Source of the DNA: Pseudomonas pisciculturae
GTDB taxonomy: Bacteria > Pseudomonadota > Gammaproteobacteria > Pseudomonadales > Pseudomonadaceae
Direction of reading: 5' to 3'
Length of the DNA: 64,000 bases
Assembly: GCF_015461805.1 (NCBI RefSeq)
Contig: NZ_JACVZE010000009.1
Location: 244,828 to 308,827, forward strand
Shown here piece after piece: positions 35,962 to 44,326 of the stretch (its first letter is position 1; each line of letters starts with the position of its first letter). Under the pieces are notes generated by a model. The model worked only from the letters and a program-made list of their open reading frames with translations. It did not search any database and had not been told where the DNA came from. Position numbers and translations under genes: made by a program.

Positions 35962-36758
35962 GCAGAGAATCCGTGTTCGGCGCCAGGGAAGGTCACGCCT
36001 TTGACTTCAGCGACGTAGGCGCTCAGGGCTGCGTGAATGCTGTCCTGGCCGGTCATGAAGTTTTTCACGAACTTCGGCACGCGACCGGTAATCGACAGGC
36101 CGAGCATGTCGTGCAGCACCAATACCTGACCGTCGGTGGCCGAGCCGGCACCAATGCCGATCACTGGTACTTTAACGGCTTGGGTGATTTCTGCCGCCAG
36201 TTCGCTAGGAACGCATTCAAGCAGGATCATTGCCACACCGGCTTGTTCCAGGGCGATGGCATCGGCACGCATCTGACGTGCCTGGGCTTCGTTACGGCCC
36301 TGGACCTTGTAGCCACCGAGGATGTTTACCGACTGCGGCGTCAGGCCCATGTGCGCGCACACCGGCACACCGCGCTCTGCCAGCAGGCGAATCGACTCGG
36401 CCAGCCACACCGCCCCTTCTACCTTGACCATGTGCGCGCCGGCACGCATCAGCTTGCCAGCATTATGGAAGGTCTGTTCGACGGTGGCGTAATCCATGAA
36501 TGGCAGGTCGGCGATGATGAACGCGCCATCATTGCCGCGTTTGACGCTGGCAGTGTGGTAAGCGAGTTCGTCGGTGGTCACAGGCAAGGTGCTGTCATTC
36601 CCTTGAAGCACCATGCCCAGGGAGTCGCCTACCAGTAACACTTCAACCCCGGCTTGGCAGCTGGCGTGGGCGAAGGTGGCGTCGTAGCAGGTCAGCATGG
36701 TGATTTTTTCACCTTTGAGCTTGAGGCTCTGCAAGGTGGTCAGGGTAACGTCTGGCAT
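35958..36758 (-). CDS. panB: 3-methyl-2-oxobutanoate hydroxymethyltransferase
   Basis: Makes ketopantoate from 2-oxoisovalerate and methylene-tetrahydrofolate, the first step of pantothenate synthesis. The 266-residue protein has metal-binding Asp45 (GDSLGMV), the Asp84 region (IADLPFMDY) and catalytic Glu181 (LLECVPSELA). It uses folate from the pathway of neighbouring folK and 2-oxoisovalerate from the ilv pathway found at the far end of the window. Confidence 0.98.
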   Translation of the reverse strand: MPDVTLTTLQSLKLKGEKITMLTCYDATFAHASCQAGVEVLLVGDSLGMVLQGNDSTLPVTTDELAYHTASVKRGNDGAFIIADLPFMDYATVEQTFHNAGKLMRAGAHMVKVEGAVWLAESIRLLAERGVPVCAHMGLTPQSVNILGGYKVQGRNEAQARQMRADAIALEQAGVAMILLECVPSELAAEITQAVKVPVIGIGAGSATDGQVLVLHDMLGLSITGRVPKFVKNFMTGQDSIHAALSAYVAEVKGVTFPGAEHGFSA

Positions 36759-37123
36759 GAAAAGGGTCCTCGTTCAGGCGCTTGGAAACAGCGAGTAACG
36801 CGCGTGAGTCTTCGTTTATGCAGGCGCACTGTCTTGAGAGCAGTACTTATATGGCCTGGATTGCGCCCTTCAGCGCCGGGTTGGCGGCAGCGGGACGCCT
36901 ATAGTCGTGAGGAGGGCACGGGAAGTCAATTGGATGTGTTACCGCATTGTTACGCGTGGGGTGTTACCCCTGTTACTGATGCGATTCAGCAATGTGAGCG
37001 GTATTTATGAACACGCTGGAGATCAAATGTGGGAGCTGGCTTGCCTGCGATACAGGCACCTCGGTCTTTCAGTGGGGCCAAGGTGATGCCATCGCAGGCA
37101 AGCCAGCTCCCACATGGGCCGCG
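36759..37123. other. panB-folK intergenic region
   Basis: 365 bp without a gene. It holds the untranslated leader of panB (GAGGACCC lies just before its start) and, next to folK, a REPIN. No clear promoter hexamers stand out to me. The REPIN separates folK from panB, so panBC may have its own promoter here. Confidence 0.5.
37028..37114. repeat. REPIN: paired inverted REP sequences (GCTGGC type)
   Basis: The left arm TGTGGGAGCTGGCTTGCCTG and a right arm ending AAGCCAGCTCCCACA face each other over about 40 bases. The layout matches the REPIN at 26105 but with the GCTGGC/CCTGCGAT variant, so it belongs to a different REP subgroup. The right end stops ten bases short of the folK stop codon. Confidence 0.85.
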
Positions 37124-37609
37124 TCAGGCCGTGGGAAGGCGTTCCAGGCCCACAAACGGGCAAGCTGTCAGCAGGTCGCTGAGGCGTTGGCCATCAGGCA
37201 ATTGGAGGTTCTCGGGCGCCAGCTCGGCCAGCGGATACAGCACAAAAGCCCGCACATGCATCTGGTAATGCGGCACCTTGAGGCGCGGCTCGTCGATCAA
37301 GCGATCGCCAAACAGCAGGATATCCAGGTCGAGCGTGCGCGGGCCCCAACGCTCAAGACGTTCGCGGCCCTGGTCGTTCTCGATGGCTTGTAGGGCATCC
37401 AGCAGTTCAAGCGGCGCAAGGCTGCTGTCGAGGGCGGCAACCGCGTTGGTGTAGCGCGGTTGGCCCGGGAGCAGGGAGTCACTTTGATAAAACGCGGAGA
37501 CGCCGGCGACGCTAGTGCCGGGCAATTGCGCCAGTGCTTCGATGGCGCTGCGCAGTTGTTGGTCTGGGGCAGCCAGGTTGCTGCCCATACCGATGTAGAT
37601 GCGTTCCAC
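37124..37609 (-). CDS. folK: 2-amino-4-hydroxy-6-hydroxymethyldihydropteridine pyrophosphokinase
   Basis: Pyrophosphorylates hydroxymethyl-dihydropterin for FolP. The 161-residue protein has the HPPK signature RWGPRTLDLDILLFG, with the two magnesium-binding aspartates Asp94 and Asp96, and the N-terminal IYIGMGSNL. It starts with GTG two bases after the pcnB stop, so it is read from the pcnB transcript. Confidence 0.97.
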   Translation of the reverse strand: MERIYIGMGSNLAAPDQQLRSAIEALAQLPGTSVAGVSAFYQSDSLLPGQPRYTNAVAALDSSLAPLELLDALQAIENDQGRERLERWGPRTLDLDILLFGDRLIDEPRLKVPHYQMHVRAFVLYPLAELAPENLQLPDGQRLSDLLTACPFVGLERLPTA

Positions 37610-37611
37610 GT

Positions 37612-39000
37612 TTATTCGCCCGAGGCGTCGGCCGCGCTACGTTTGCGCTTGCTACCGCTGCGACGACGCTTTTTCGGGGCTTCGCCATCGCCTTTGCTGC
37701 CGAGGTCGCGAATCATGTCACGGCGTTCGCTGTCGTTGGCGTCCTGATAGTCAGTCCACCATTCGCCGAGGCCGTCGGTCTGCTCGCCGGCGCTTTCGCG
37801 CAGCAGCAGGAAGTCGTAACCGGCGCGGAAGCGTGGGTTGTCGAGCAACAGATCGGCACGTTTGCCGCTGCGGCGCGGCAGGCGCTCTTGCATGTCCCAG
37901 ATCTCGCGGATCGGCATGGTGAAGCGTTTTGGAATGGCGATGCGCTGGCACTGTTCGGCGATCAGCTCGTGAGCCGCTTCCTGCATGGCAGGGATCGGCG
38001 GCATGCCGCGGTCTTGCAGGCGCAGTACGCGTTTTGGCAAGGCCGGCCACAACAGCGCCGCAAACAGGAACGCCGGGGTGACCGGTTTGTTCTGTTTGAT
38101 GCGCAGATCGGTGTTGATCAACGCCTCGCTGATCAGCGTGTGAGTGTAGGTCGGGTTTTGCTCCAGTGCCTCGGCGCTAGCCGGGAACAGTGGATCGAAG
38201 AGCTGCAGGTCGACCAGCATTTCGAAGGTGTCGGCGGCGTAGCCCGACAGGAACAGCTTGAGCACTTCTTCGAACAGACGTGCCGAGGGGATTTCCCGCA
38301 GCATCGGTGCCAGTTCGCGAATCGGCGCGGCGGTGTGCTTCTCGATGCCGAAGTTCAGCTTGGCGGCGAAACGTACGGCCCGCAGCATACGCACCGGGTC
38401 TTCCTGGTAACGCTTGACCGGGTCGCCGATCAGTCGGATCAGGTTATTGCGAATGTCGTGTACGCCATTGGCGTAATCGAGGATGCGCTCGCTGACCGGG
38501 TCGTAATACAGCGCGTTGATGGTGAAGTCGCGGCGCTGCGCGTCTTCTTCCAGGGTGCCGTAAACGTTGTCGCGCAGAATGCGCCCGCTTTCGTTGCTGG
38601 AGGACTGGTTGGTGTCTTCCTCGCCATCGGTTTGCGAGTGACCTGCGCGGAAGGTCGCGACCTCGATGATTTCGCGGCCAAAATGGATGTGCACCAACTT
38701 GAAACGGCGACCGATGATCCGCGCATTGCGGAACTCGGCGCGCACCTGTTCAGGCGTGGCGCTGGTGGCGACGTCGAAATCCTTGGGCGTGATATTGAGC
38801 AGCATGTCACGCACGCAGCCACCCACCAGGTAGGCCTGGTAGCCGGCGTTCTGCAAACGTTCGACGATATTCACCGCATAACGGCTGAACTGAGCCCGTT
38901 GCAGCGAATGCTGGCTGCTGTTGAGCACTTCAGGCGTGCTGCGTTTGTGTTGCGTACGACGCAAGGGAGAACGGAATGACTGGAACAACTTCTTCAGCAT
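37612..39000 (-). CDS. pcnB: Poly(A) polymerase I
   Basis: Adds poly(A) tails to RNA 3' ends, marking them for decay by PNPase and others. The 462-residue protein has the nucleotidyltransferase core AYLVGGCVRDMLL and DFDVATSATP (metal aspartates), the tRNA-NT/PAP RNA-binding region QRRDFTINALYY, and a very basic C-terminus (KKRRRSGSKRKRS). ATG 39000 is chosen; an in-frame GTG at 39009 would add three residues, and neither has a clear Shine-Dalgarno. It follows CrcZ, as in other Pseudomonas. Confidence 0.95.
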   Translation of the reverse strand: MLKKLFQSFRSPLRRTQHKRSTPEVLNSSQHSLQRAQFSRYAVNIVERLQNAGYQAYLVGGCVRDMLLNITPKDFDVATSATPEQVRAEFRNARIIGRRFKLVHIHFGREIIEVATFRAGHSQTDGEEDTNQSSSNESGRILRDNVYGTLEEDAQRRDFTINALYYDPVSERILDYANGVHDIRNNLIRLIGDPVKRYQEDPVRMLRAVRFAAKLNFGIEKHTAAPIRELAPMLREIPSARLFEEVLKLFLSGYAADTFEMLVDLQLFDPLFPASAEALEQNPTYTHTLISEALINTDLRIKQNKPVTPAFLFAALLWPALPKRVLRLQDRGMPPIPAMQEAAHELIAEQCQRIAIPKRFTMPIREIWDMQERLPRRSGKRADLLLDNPRFRAGYDFLLLRESAGEQTDGLGEWWTDYQDANDSERRDMIRDLGSKGDGEAPKKRRRSGSKRKRSAADASGE

Positions 39001-39061
39001 GGGATGCACTGTTTGAAGGAATGTTCGGCCATAACGAAGAATGACCGCATGATGGGCGGGG

Positions 39062-39070
39062 ATTCTAGCA
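39062..39070 (-). promoter_or_regulatory. Candidate extended -10 promoter for pcnB
   Basis: On the minus strand TGCTAGAAT forms an extended -10 (hexamer at 39062-39067) about 62 bases before the pcnB start. The -35 region is poor. It lies beyond the CrcZ terminator, so pcnB-folK can be expressed independently of CrcZ. Confidence 0.45.
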
Positions 39071-39139
39071 TTTAGTCAGGGGATGGTGTAGGAACAAGCT
39101 ACAGGCATTGCGCCATAAGCCTTGGAAGGTCAAATCCCG

Positions 39140-39505
39140 GAAACTACAAGGGGAGCCGAAGCTCCCCCAGAAGTAGTTGCGTGCTCTATTTTTATTATGG
39201 TTTCGGGCTTTTTGTTTTTGTTGATCGCCCTCGCCATGAAGCTTCACCTTCATGACACTCCCAATCGGGAGCCAAGAGCAAACGGATTGCTTTGGTCGCT
39301 GTGTTGCTGATCTACGATCCAACCAGTTCAGGCTCTGCCTTAGGGCAGTTTTTGTTGTTCTCGGCCTGGTTGCGGGGCAAGCCCCAAATGCAACGCCTCT
39401 CCAAAAGAATCAGTTAGCTGCGCCTCCGCCGTGTTGTTTTTGTTATGCGTGAGTCGATTCGTCTTATTTTTATTGTCTTGTACAAAGCTTGTTATTGTTT
39501 TTGTA
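39140..39505 (-). ncRNA. crcZ: CrcZ small RNA (Hfq/Crc-titrating)
   Basis: A minus-strand RNA of about 366 nt between cbrB and pcnB, the known site of crcZ. It is close to my recollection of about 370 nt in P. putida. The transcript is studded with A-rich CA motifs that bind Hfq: near 39487-39504, 39463-39478, 39431-39446, 39349-39360, 39209-39222 and 39186-39200 (for example AACAAAAACAAC). It ends in a GGGGAGC-UUCG-GCTCCCC hairpin (39150-39167). CrcZ sequesters Hfq/Crc and so relieves catabolite repression when preferred carbon runs out. Exact ends are inferred from the -12 element and the terminator. Confidence 0.9.
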
Positions 39506-39516
39506 CTAAGCATATA

Positions 39517-39532
39517 GCAGGGTGCGTGCCAA
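39517..39532 (-). promoter_or_regulatory. Sigma-54 promoter of crcZ
   Basis: On the minus strand TTGGCACGCACCCTGC has TGGCACG at -24 and the GC at -12 with the exact GG-N10-GC spacing (GG 39530-39529, GC 39518-39517). It predicts a start near 39505. Sigma-54 dependence and activation by CbrB are established for crcZ in Pseudomonas. Confidence 0.88.
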
Positions 39533-39593
39533 CTTTTGTGCCGGCCAATGAATACAGGGGTTTGAGGCGTTTTCGGGTTTTTGACGGACCAAA

Positions 39594-39630
39594 AAAAGCC
39601 GGGGCTTCGTTACCGTAAGCCCCGGCTTTT
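39594..39630 (-). terminator. Intrinsic terminator after cbrB
   Basis: AAAAGCCGGGGCTT (39594-39607) pairs with AAGCCCCGGCTTTT (39617-39630); on the minus strand the stem is followed by a seven-base T-run. It lies between the cbrB stop and the crcZ promoter and keeps cbrB read-through out of crcZ. Confidence 0.85.
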
Positions 39631-39655
39631 GTTACGCAAAAAATCAGCGGTAACA
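39630..39655. promoter_or_regulatory. Candidate CbrB upstream activating site
   Basis: TGTTAC (39630-39635) and its exact complement GTAACA (39650-39655) flank 14 bases, about 100-125 bases upstream of the crcZ -24/-12 element. A similar GTTAC half-site occurs at 39673-39677 and GTTACCGTAA in the terminator loop. Such inverted GTTAC repeats fit enhancer sites reported for CbrB; binding here is inference. Confidence 0.55.
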
Positions 39656-39696
39656 GTTTTTTCACATCTGAGGGTGTTACCTGTGGGGGCACACCC

Positions 39697-41127
39697 TCAG
39701 CTTTCGCTGGCCACCCCAGTCTTGCGCCGAGGGATGCCCAGGCGCTGGCGCCGTTCCCACAGGCACTTGCGGCTCACGCCCAGTTTGCGTGCCAGTTCGG
39801 TCTCGGTCATATGGTCCTGATGCTCCAGGACAAAATGCTGGAAGTAGTCTTCCAGTGACAAGTCTTCCGTTGGCTCGTGGCTGGTATTGCTACCACCGCC
39901 CTGTTGCGGAGCCAGGCCGATGAAGTCGTCATCTTCCAGATCGCTCAGCTCAATATCGATGCCCAACAGCTCGGCGGAAATCTCCGGGCTCTCCGACAGG
40001 ATGACCGCGCGCTCCACCGCGTTCTCCAGTTCGCGCACGTTACCTGGCCACGAGTAATGCCGAATCGCCTGCTCGGCATCCGGGGCAAACTTGAGGTCGG
40101 TACGGTTGATGCGCGCGCTCTGGCGCAGCAGGAACGCACTGGCGATTTCGTTGACGTCAGCGCCACGCTCGCGAAGGGCCGGCAGCTTTAGGGCGATCAC
40201 GTGCAGGCGGTAGTACAAGTCTTCCCGGAACTGGCCGATCTTGGCCAGGCTCTTCAAGTCACGGTGGGTCGCCGCGATCAGGCGCACATCGACCTTCTGC
40301 GATTGCACCGAACCCACGCGACGAATCTCGCCTTCCTGCAGCACACGCAGCAAGCGCGCTTGAGCTTCCAGTGGCAGCTCACCGATTTCATCGAGGAACA
40401 GCGTGCCGCCGTCTGCCGCTTCTACCAGGCCCGCACGCCCAGCGCTGGCGCCGGTAAATGCGCCTTTCTCGTGGCCGAACAGTTCGGACTCGATCAAGGA
40501 TTCAGGGATGGCTGCGCAGTTCACCGAAATCATCGGCGCCTTGGCACGCTTGGACAAGTTGTGCAGGGCGCGGGCCACCAGCTCTTTGCCGGTGCCCGAC
40601 TCGCCCTGGATCAATACATTGGAGTCGGTGGGCGCCACTTTGCGGATCTTGCTGTACAGGTCCTGCATCGGTGGGCAGGAGCCGATAATGCCAATCTCGC
40701 CGTTACTGTTATCGACGCCCGGCTTGTCGGCGGTCTTGCCGGCAGGGCGTTGCTCGGCAGGCGCAGTGCTGGCCGACTGACGGTCACGCAGGATGCGCGC
40801 CACGGCCTGGAGCATTTCGTCATGGTCGAAGGGCTTGGCGATGTAGTCCACCGCGCCCATCTTCATGGAGTCTACCGCCGAGCGCAGGCTGGCGTAGCTG
40901 GTCATGATCAGCACCGGGGTGCCTTGGCCCAGCTTGATCAGCTCGGTACCGGGCGCGCCCGGCAGGCGCAGGTCGCTGACAATCAGGTCGAACGTGGGAA
41001 TGCTGAAACGCTCTTGGGCTTCCTGCACCGAGCCGGCTTCGCTGACCTGGTACTGATTACGTTCAAGCAGGCGACGCAAGGCAGAGCGGATAATGGTTTC
41101 GTCTTCGACGATCAAAATGTGCGGCAT
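39697..41127 (-). CDS. cbrB: CbrB, NtrC-type sigma-54 response regulator
   Basis: Response regulator of the CbrAB system controlling carbon/nitrogen balance and use of amino acids such as histidine and arginine. The 476-residue protein has a receiver domain with phospho-acceptor Asp52 (DLIVSDLRLPG) and the conserved Lys of DYIAKPF. The AAA+ domain has Walker A GESGTGKE (175-182) and the sigma-54 contact loop GAFTGA (222-227). The C-terminal Fis-type helix-turn-helix is ETELARKLGVSRKCLWERR. Its main target, crcZ, is immediately downstream. It starts 22 bases after cbrA. Confidence 0.97.
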   Translation of the reverse strand: MPHILIVEDETIIRSALRRLLERNQYQVSEAGSVQEAQERFSIPTFDLIVSDLRLPGAPGTELIKLGQGTPVLIMTSYASLRSAVDSMKMGAVDYIAKPFDHDEMLQAVARILRDRQSASTAPAEQRPAGKTADKPGVDNSNGEIGIIGSCPPMQDLYSKIRKVAPTDSNVLIQGESGTGKELVARALHNLSKRAKAPMISVNCAAIPESLIESELFGHEKGAFTGASAGRAGLVEAADGGTLFLDEIGELPLEAQARLLRVLQEGEIRRVGSVQSQKVDVRLIAATHRDLKSLAKIGQFREDLYYRLHVIALKLPALRERGADVNEIASAFLLRQSARINRTDLKFAPDAEQAIRHYSWPGNVRELENAVERAVILSESPEISAELLGIDIELSDLEDDDFIGLAPQQGGGSNTSHEPTEDLSLEDYFQHFVLEHQDHMTETELARKLGVSRKCLWERRQRLGIPRRKTGVASES

Positions 41128-41149
41128 TGATTCAATTCTCTCGACGGTC

Positions 41150-44104
41150 TCAGTTCACAGCGGACGTCGCTTCGACATGACGCGGCAAGGTCACCCGAAT
41201 ACGGGTGCCGCGTTGGCTTTCGGTGTCAGCCGGGCTGTCGATGGTGATTTGTCCATAATGCTCTTCAACGATGGAATAGACCAGTGCAAGGCCCAGACCG
41301 GTACCTTCACCAGGGTCCTTGGTGGTGAAGAAGGGTTCGAACAATCGGTCCATGATGTTCTGTGGAATGCCGCTGCCTTCGTCTTCGACGATCAGGTCGA
41401 CCGTGTGCTCGAAAGCCTCGGTCTTGACGCGTACTGCGCCACCCGGCGGGGTTGCGTCACGGGAGTTTGACAGCAGGTTGATCAAGACTTGGGCCAGGCG
41501 TTGTGAGTCGCCGTCAACCCAATGATCCGGATCGCACAAATTGAAGAACTGTACTTCGAAATTGCGCCGGTTCAAGGCCAGCAGTCCAATTGCATCCTGC
41601 GCCACTTCGGCCAGGCACACCGCTTCGTCCTGATTCTGATGGGCGCCCGCGTGGGCGAAGCTCATCAGCGACTGCACGATGCGCGAGACGCGTTTGGTCT
41701 GTTCGAGGATCTGCCCGCTGATCTCGGTGATTTCGCCGTCTTCTTCGCGCTCTTCCCGCAGGTTCTGCGCAAGGCACGCGATACCGGTGATCGGATTGCC
41801 AATCTCGTGGGCAACGCCAGCCGCCAGGCGACCAATGCTGGCCAGGCGCTCGGAGTGCACCAGCTTGTCTTCGAGCATCTGGGTTTCGGTCAAGTCTTCT
41901 ACCAACAACACCAGGCCGCTGTTACCAGGGGCGAGGGGTTCGTCGATGGCGGCTTTGTGCAGGTTGAGCCAGCGCGTCTGGCCATCGAGGGCCAGGTGCT
42001 GTTTGTGCAAGTGCTCATCGGGCAGGTTGATAAAGCCTTGCAGCAGTTCTTTCCAAGGCTCGCCCAGGGTGTTCAGGCGTGAGCCCACCACCCGTTGCGC
42101 GGCGATGCCGGTGAGTTCTTCCATGGCCTTGTTCCACATCAGGATCTCTTGATCCTTGGCCAGGGAGCAGACGCCCATCGGCAGCTCCTGAAGCGTCTGG
42201 CGGTGGTAGCGGCGCAGGGCATCGAGCTCGGCGGCAAGGCCGGTGAGGCGTGAGTGGTAGTCCTCCAGCCGGCTTTCGATGAAGTGGATGTCTTCGGTCA
42301 CATAGTTTTCGCCGCCGGCCTTGTAGGGCAGGAAGGTTTCAACCATGTCCTGGGACACGCTGGGGCCCATCAGCCCGGACAGGTTGGCTTCGATACGATC
42401 GCGCAGGCGGCGCAGCGCATACGGGCGACGCTCGTCAAACGGCAGATAGAGGTCGCGCAGCGCCTGCTCGACTTCTTTCTGCGCGGCCTTGGCACCGAGA
42501 GGCTTGGCCAGTTGGGTGGCGAACTCCTGGGGTGAAGCAGCATGCAGTTCGCGGCGTTGAGGGCGGCGTACGTTGTCTACCGCGCAGGCCTCAGCGGCGC
42601 TGGTTTCTTCGGGGCTGGCGTTGGTGAACAGTGAAATCAGGGTGAACATCAGTACGTTGGCCGCCAGCGACGCAATAGCCGCCATGTGCCAACTGGTGTC
42701 GTCCAGCACGTAGATCATGTTCAGCAGCGGGATGTAGAAGCCTTGCAGGTTGCCGACCAGCGGCAGCAGCATGGTAACGATCCACACCAGGATGCCCGCC
42801 AGCAGCCCGGCGATAAAGCCCCGGCGATTGGCCGTCGGCCAGTACAGCACCGACAACACACCCGGTAGAAATTGCAGGGTTGCGACGAATGCAACGATGC
42901 CCAGGTTGGCGAGATCCTGCCCGGCGCCCAGCAGTAGGTAGAACCCGTAACCTGCCATGATGATCGCGACGATCAATGCGCGGCGCGTCCATTTCAGCCA
43001 GCGGTAGATATTGCCCTCGGCAGGCGGCTGGTACAGCGGCAGCACCAAGTGGTTGAGCGCCATCCCCGAGAGGGCCAGGGTGGTGACGATGATCAACCCG
43101 CTGGCCGCCGATAGCCCGCCAACATAGGCCAACAGTGCCAGTGCCGGGCTATTGGCGGCAATGCCGATGCCGAGGGTGAAGTACTCGGGGTTGGTGGTAG
43201 CACCCAGTTTCAGGCCTGCCCACAAGATCAACGGCACTGCCAGGCTCATCAGCAGCAGAAACAGCGGCAAGCCCCAGCTGGCGCTGACCAATGAGCGCGG
43301 GTTGAGGTTCTCGGTGAAGGTCATGTGATACATGTGCGGCATCACAATGGCCGAGGCAAAGAACACCAAAAGCAGCGTGCGCCACGGGCCTTCCTGCAGC
43401 GGCGTATGCAGCGCGGCGAGGGCTGTCTGGTTTTGCAGCAGCCACAATTCCAGCTGTTGCGGGCCGTCAAACACGCCGTAGAGCGCATAAAGGCCCACGC
43501 CGCCGATGGCGATCAGCTTGATCACCGACTCGAAGGCAATCGCGAACACCAGGCCTTCGTGTTTCTCGCGGGTGGCGATATGGCGCGAGCCGAAGAAGAT
43601 GGTGAACAGGGAGATCAGCCCGCAAAAAGCCAGGGCAACCCGATGCTGCACCGGTTCGCGGGTGAGAATACTGATGGAGTCAGCCACCGCCTGAATCTGC
43701 AAGGCCAGCAACGGCAGTACGCCGATCAGCATGAACACGGTGGTCAGTGCACCGGCCCAGGTACTGCGAAAGCGGAAGGCAAACAGGTCGGCCAGGGACG
43801 ACAGCTGATAGGTGCGGGTGATTTTCAGGATCGGGTACAGCAGCACCGGTGCCAGCAAGAACGCGCCAGAGACCCCAAGGTAACTGGAAAGAAAGCCGTA
43901 ACCGTACTGATAGGCCAGGCCAACGGTGCCGTAAAACGCCCAGGCACTGGCGTACACGCCAAGGGACAAGGTGTAGGTCAACGGATGGCGAATGATCGCC
44001 CGCGGAATCATTCCGCGCTCACTGATCCAGGCCACCCCGAACAACGCGGCCAGGTAGGCGGCGCTGATCAGCAGCATCTGGGTGAGGCTAAAGCTCATCG
44101 GCAT
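41150..44104 (-). CDS. cbrA: CbrA, transporter-like sensor histidine kinase
   Basis: Sensor partner of CbrB. The 984-residue protein fuses an N-terminal SLC5-type sodium/solute symporter of about 13 helices (residues 1 to about 500) to a STAC-like linker, a PAS domain (about 615-725) and a kinase module with phospho-acceptor His766 (GVAHEIGNPITG), N box LINLLSNSRDA and G boxes DEGSGIP and GTGLGLALVYSI. The SLC5 part has been linked to histidine uptake in P. fluorescens. The ATG at 44098 (MSFSLTQ) is a possible alternative two residues in. The start overlaps the cbrX end by 17 bases. Confidence 0.97.
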   Translation of the reverse strand: MPMSFSLTQMLLISAAYLAALFGVAWISERGMIPRAIIRHPLTYTLSLGVYASAWAFYGTVGLAYQYGYGFLSSYLGVSGAFLLAPVLLYPILKITRTYQLSSLADLFAFRFRSTWAGALTTVFMLIGVLPLLALQIQAVADSISILTREPVQHRVALAFCGLISLFTIFFGSRHIATREKHEGLVFAIAFESVIKLIAIGGVGLYALYGVFDGPQQLELWLLQNQTALAALHTPLQEGPWRTLLLVFFASAIVMPHMYHMTFTENLNPRSLVSASWGLPLFLLLMSLAVPLILWAGLKLGATTNPEYFTLGIGIAANSPALALLAYVGGLSAASGLIIVTTLALSGMALNHLVLPLYQPPAEGNIYRWLKWTRRALIVAIIMAGYGFYLLLGAGQDLANLGIVAFVATLQFLPGVLSVLYWPTANRRGFIAGLLAGILVWIVTMLLPLVGNLQGFYIPLLNMIYVLDDTSWHMAAIASLAANVLMFTLISLFTNASPEETSAAEACAVDNVRRPQRRELHAASPQEFATQLAKPLGAKAAQKEVEQALRDLYLPFDERRPYALRRLRDRIEANLSGLMGPSVSQDMVETFLPYKAGGENYVTEDIHFIESRLEDYHSRLTGLAAELDALRRYHRQTLQELPMGVCSLAKDQEILMWNKAMEELTGIAAQRVVGSRLNTLGEPWKELLQGFINLPDEHLHKQHLALDGQTRWLNLHKAAIDEPLAPGNSGLVLLVEDLTETQMLEDKLVHSERLASIGRLAAGVAHEIGNPITGIACLAQNLREEREEDGEITEISGQILEQTKRVSRIVQSLMSFAHAGAHQNQDEAVCLAEVAQDAIGLLALNRRNFEVQFFNLCDPDHWVDGDSQRLAQVLINLLSNSRDATPPGGAVRVKTEAFEHTVDLIVEDEGSGIPQNIMDRLFEPFFTTKDPGEGTGLGLALVYSIVEEHYGQITIDSPADTESQRGTRIRVTLPRHVEATSAVN

Positions 44105-44264
44105 CTTTTTGGCTCTGCAGGATGAAAGTCACGACGATCAGGATCAGCCACAGCAGATAGGGGCGATACCAGGCGCCCGTGGCGTCGATCCACCAATCCA
44201 TGATGGCGGGAGAAAACAGGTAGATCCCGACGACCAGCAATAGGACCAATCGATAGATGTACAT
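44088..44264 (-). CDS. cbrX: CbrX, small membrane protein upstream of cbrA
   Basis: A 58-residue protein with two hydrophobic helices (about 3-22 and 36-52, YLLWLILIVVTFIL) and a short charged tail QSQKDADEL. Small integral membrane proteins at the N-side of transporter-type kinases resemble the DUF485/DUF4491-like subunits that accompany symporters. AGAGG lies five bases before the ATG at 44264. The longer open frame upstream runs into gluQ and is not used. It overlaps cbrA by 17 bases, so translation of the two is likely coupled. Confidence 0.85.
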   Translation of the reverse strand: MYIYRLVLLLVVGIYLFSPAIMDWWIDATGAWYRPYLLWLILIVVTFILQSQKDADEL

Positions 44265-44326
44265 GTTGGCCTCTGATTGAAAAACTGCGGCGATGGTAAC
44301 GGATGGCTGGCCGGCTGCAAGCGCCT

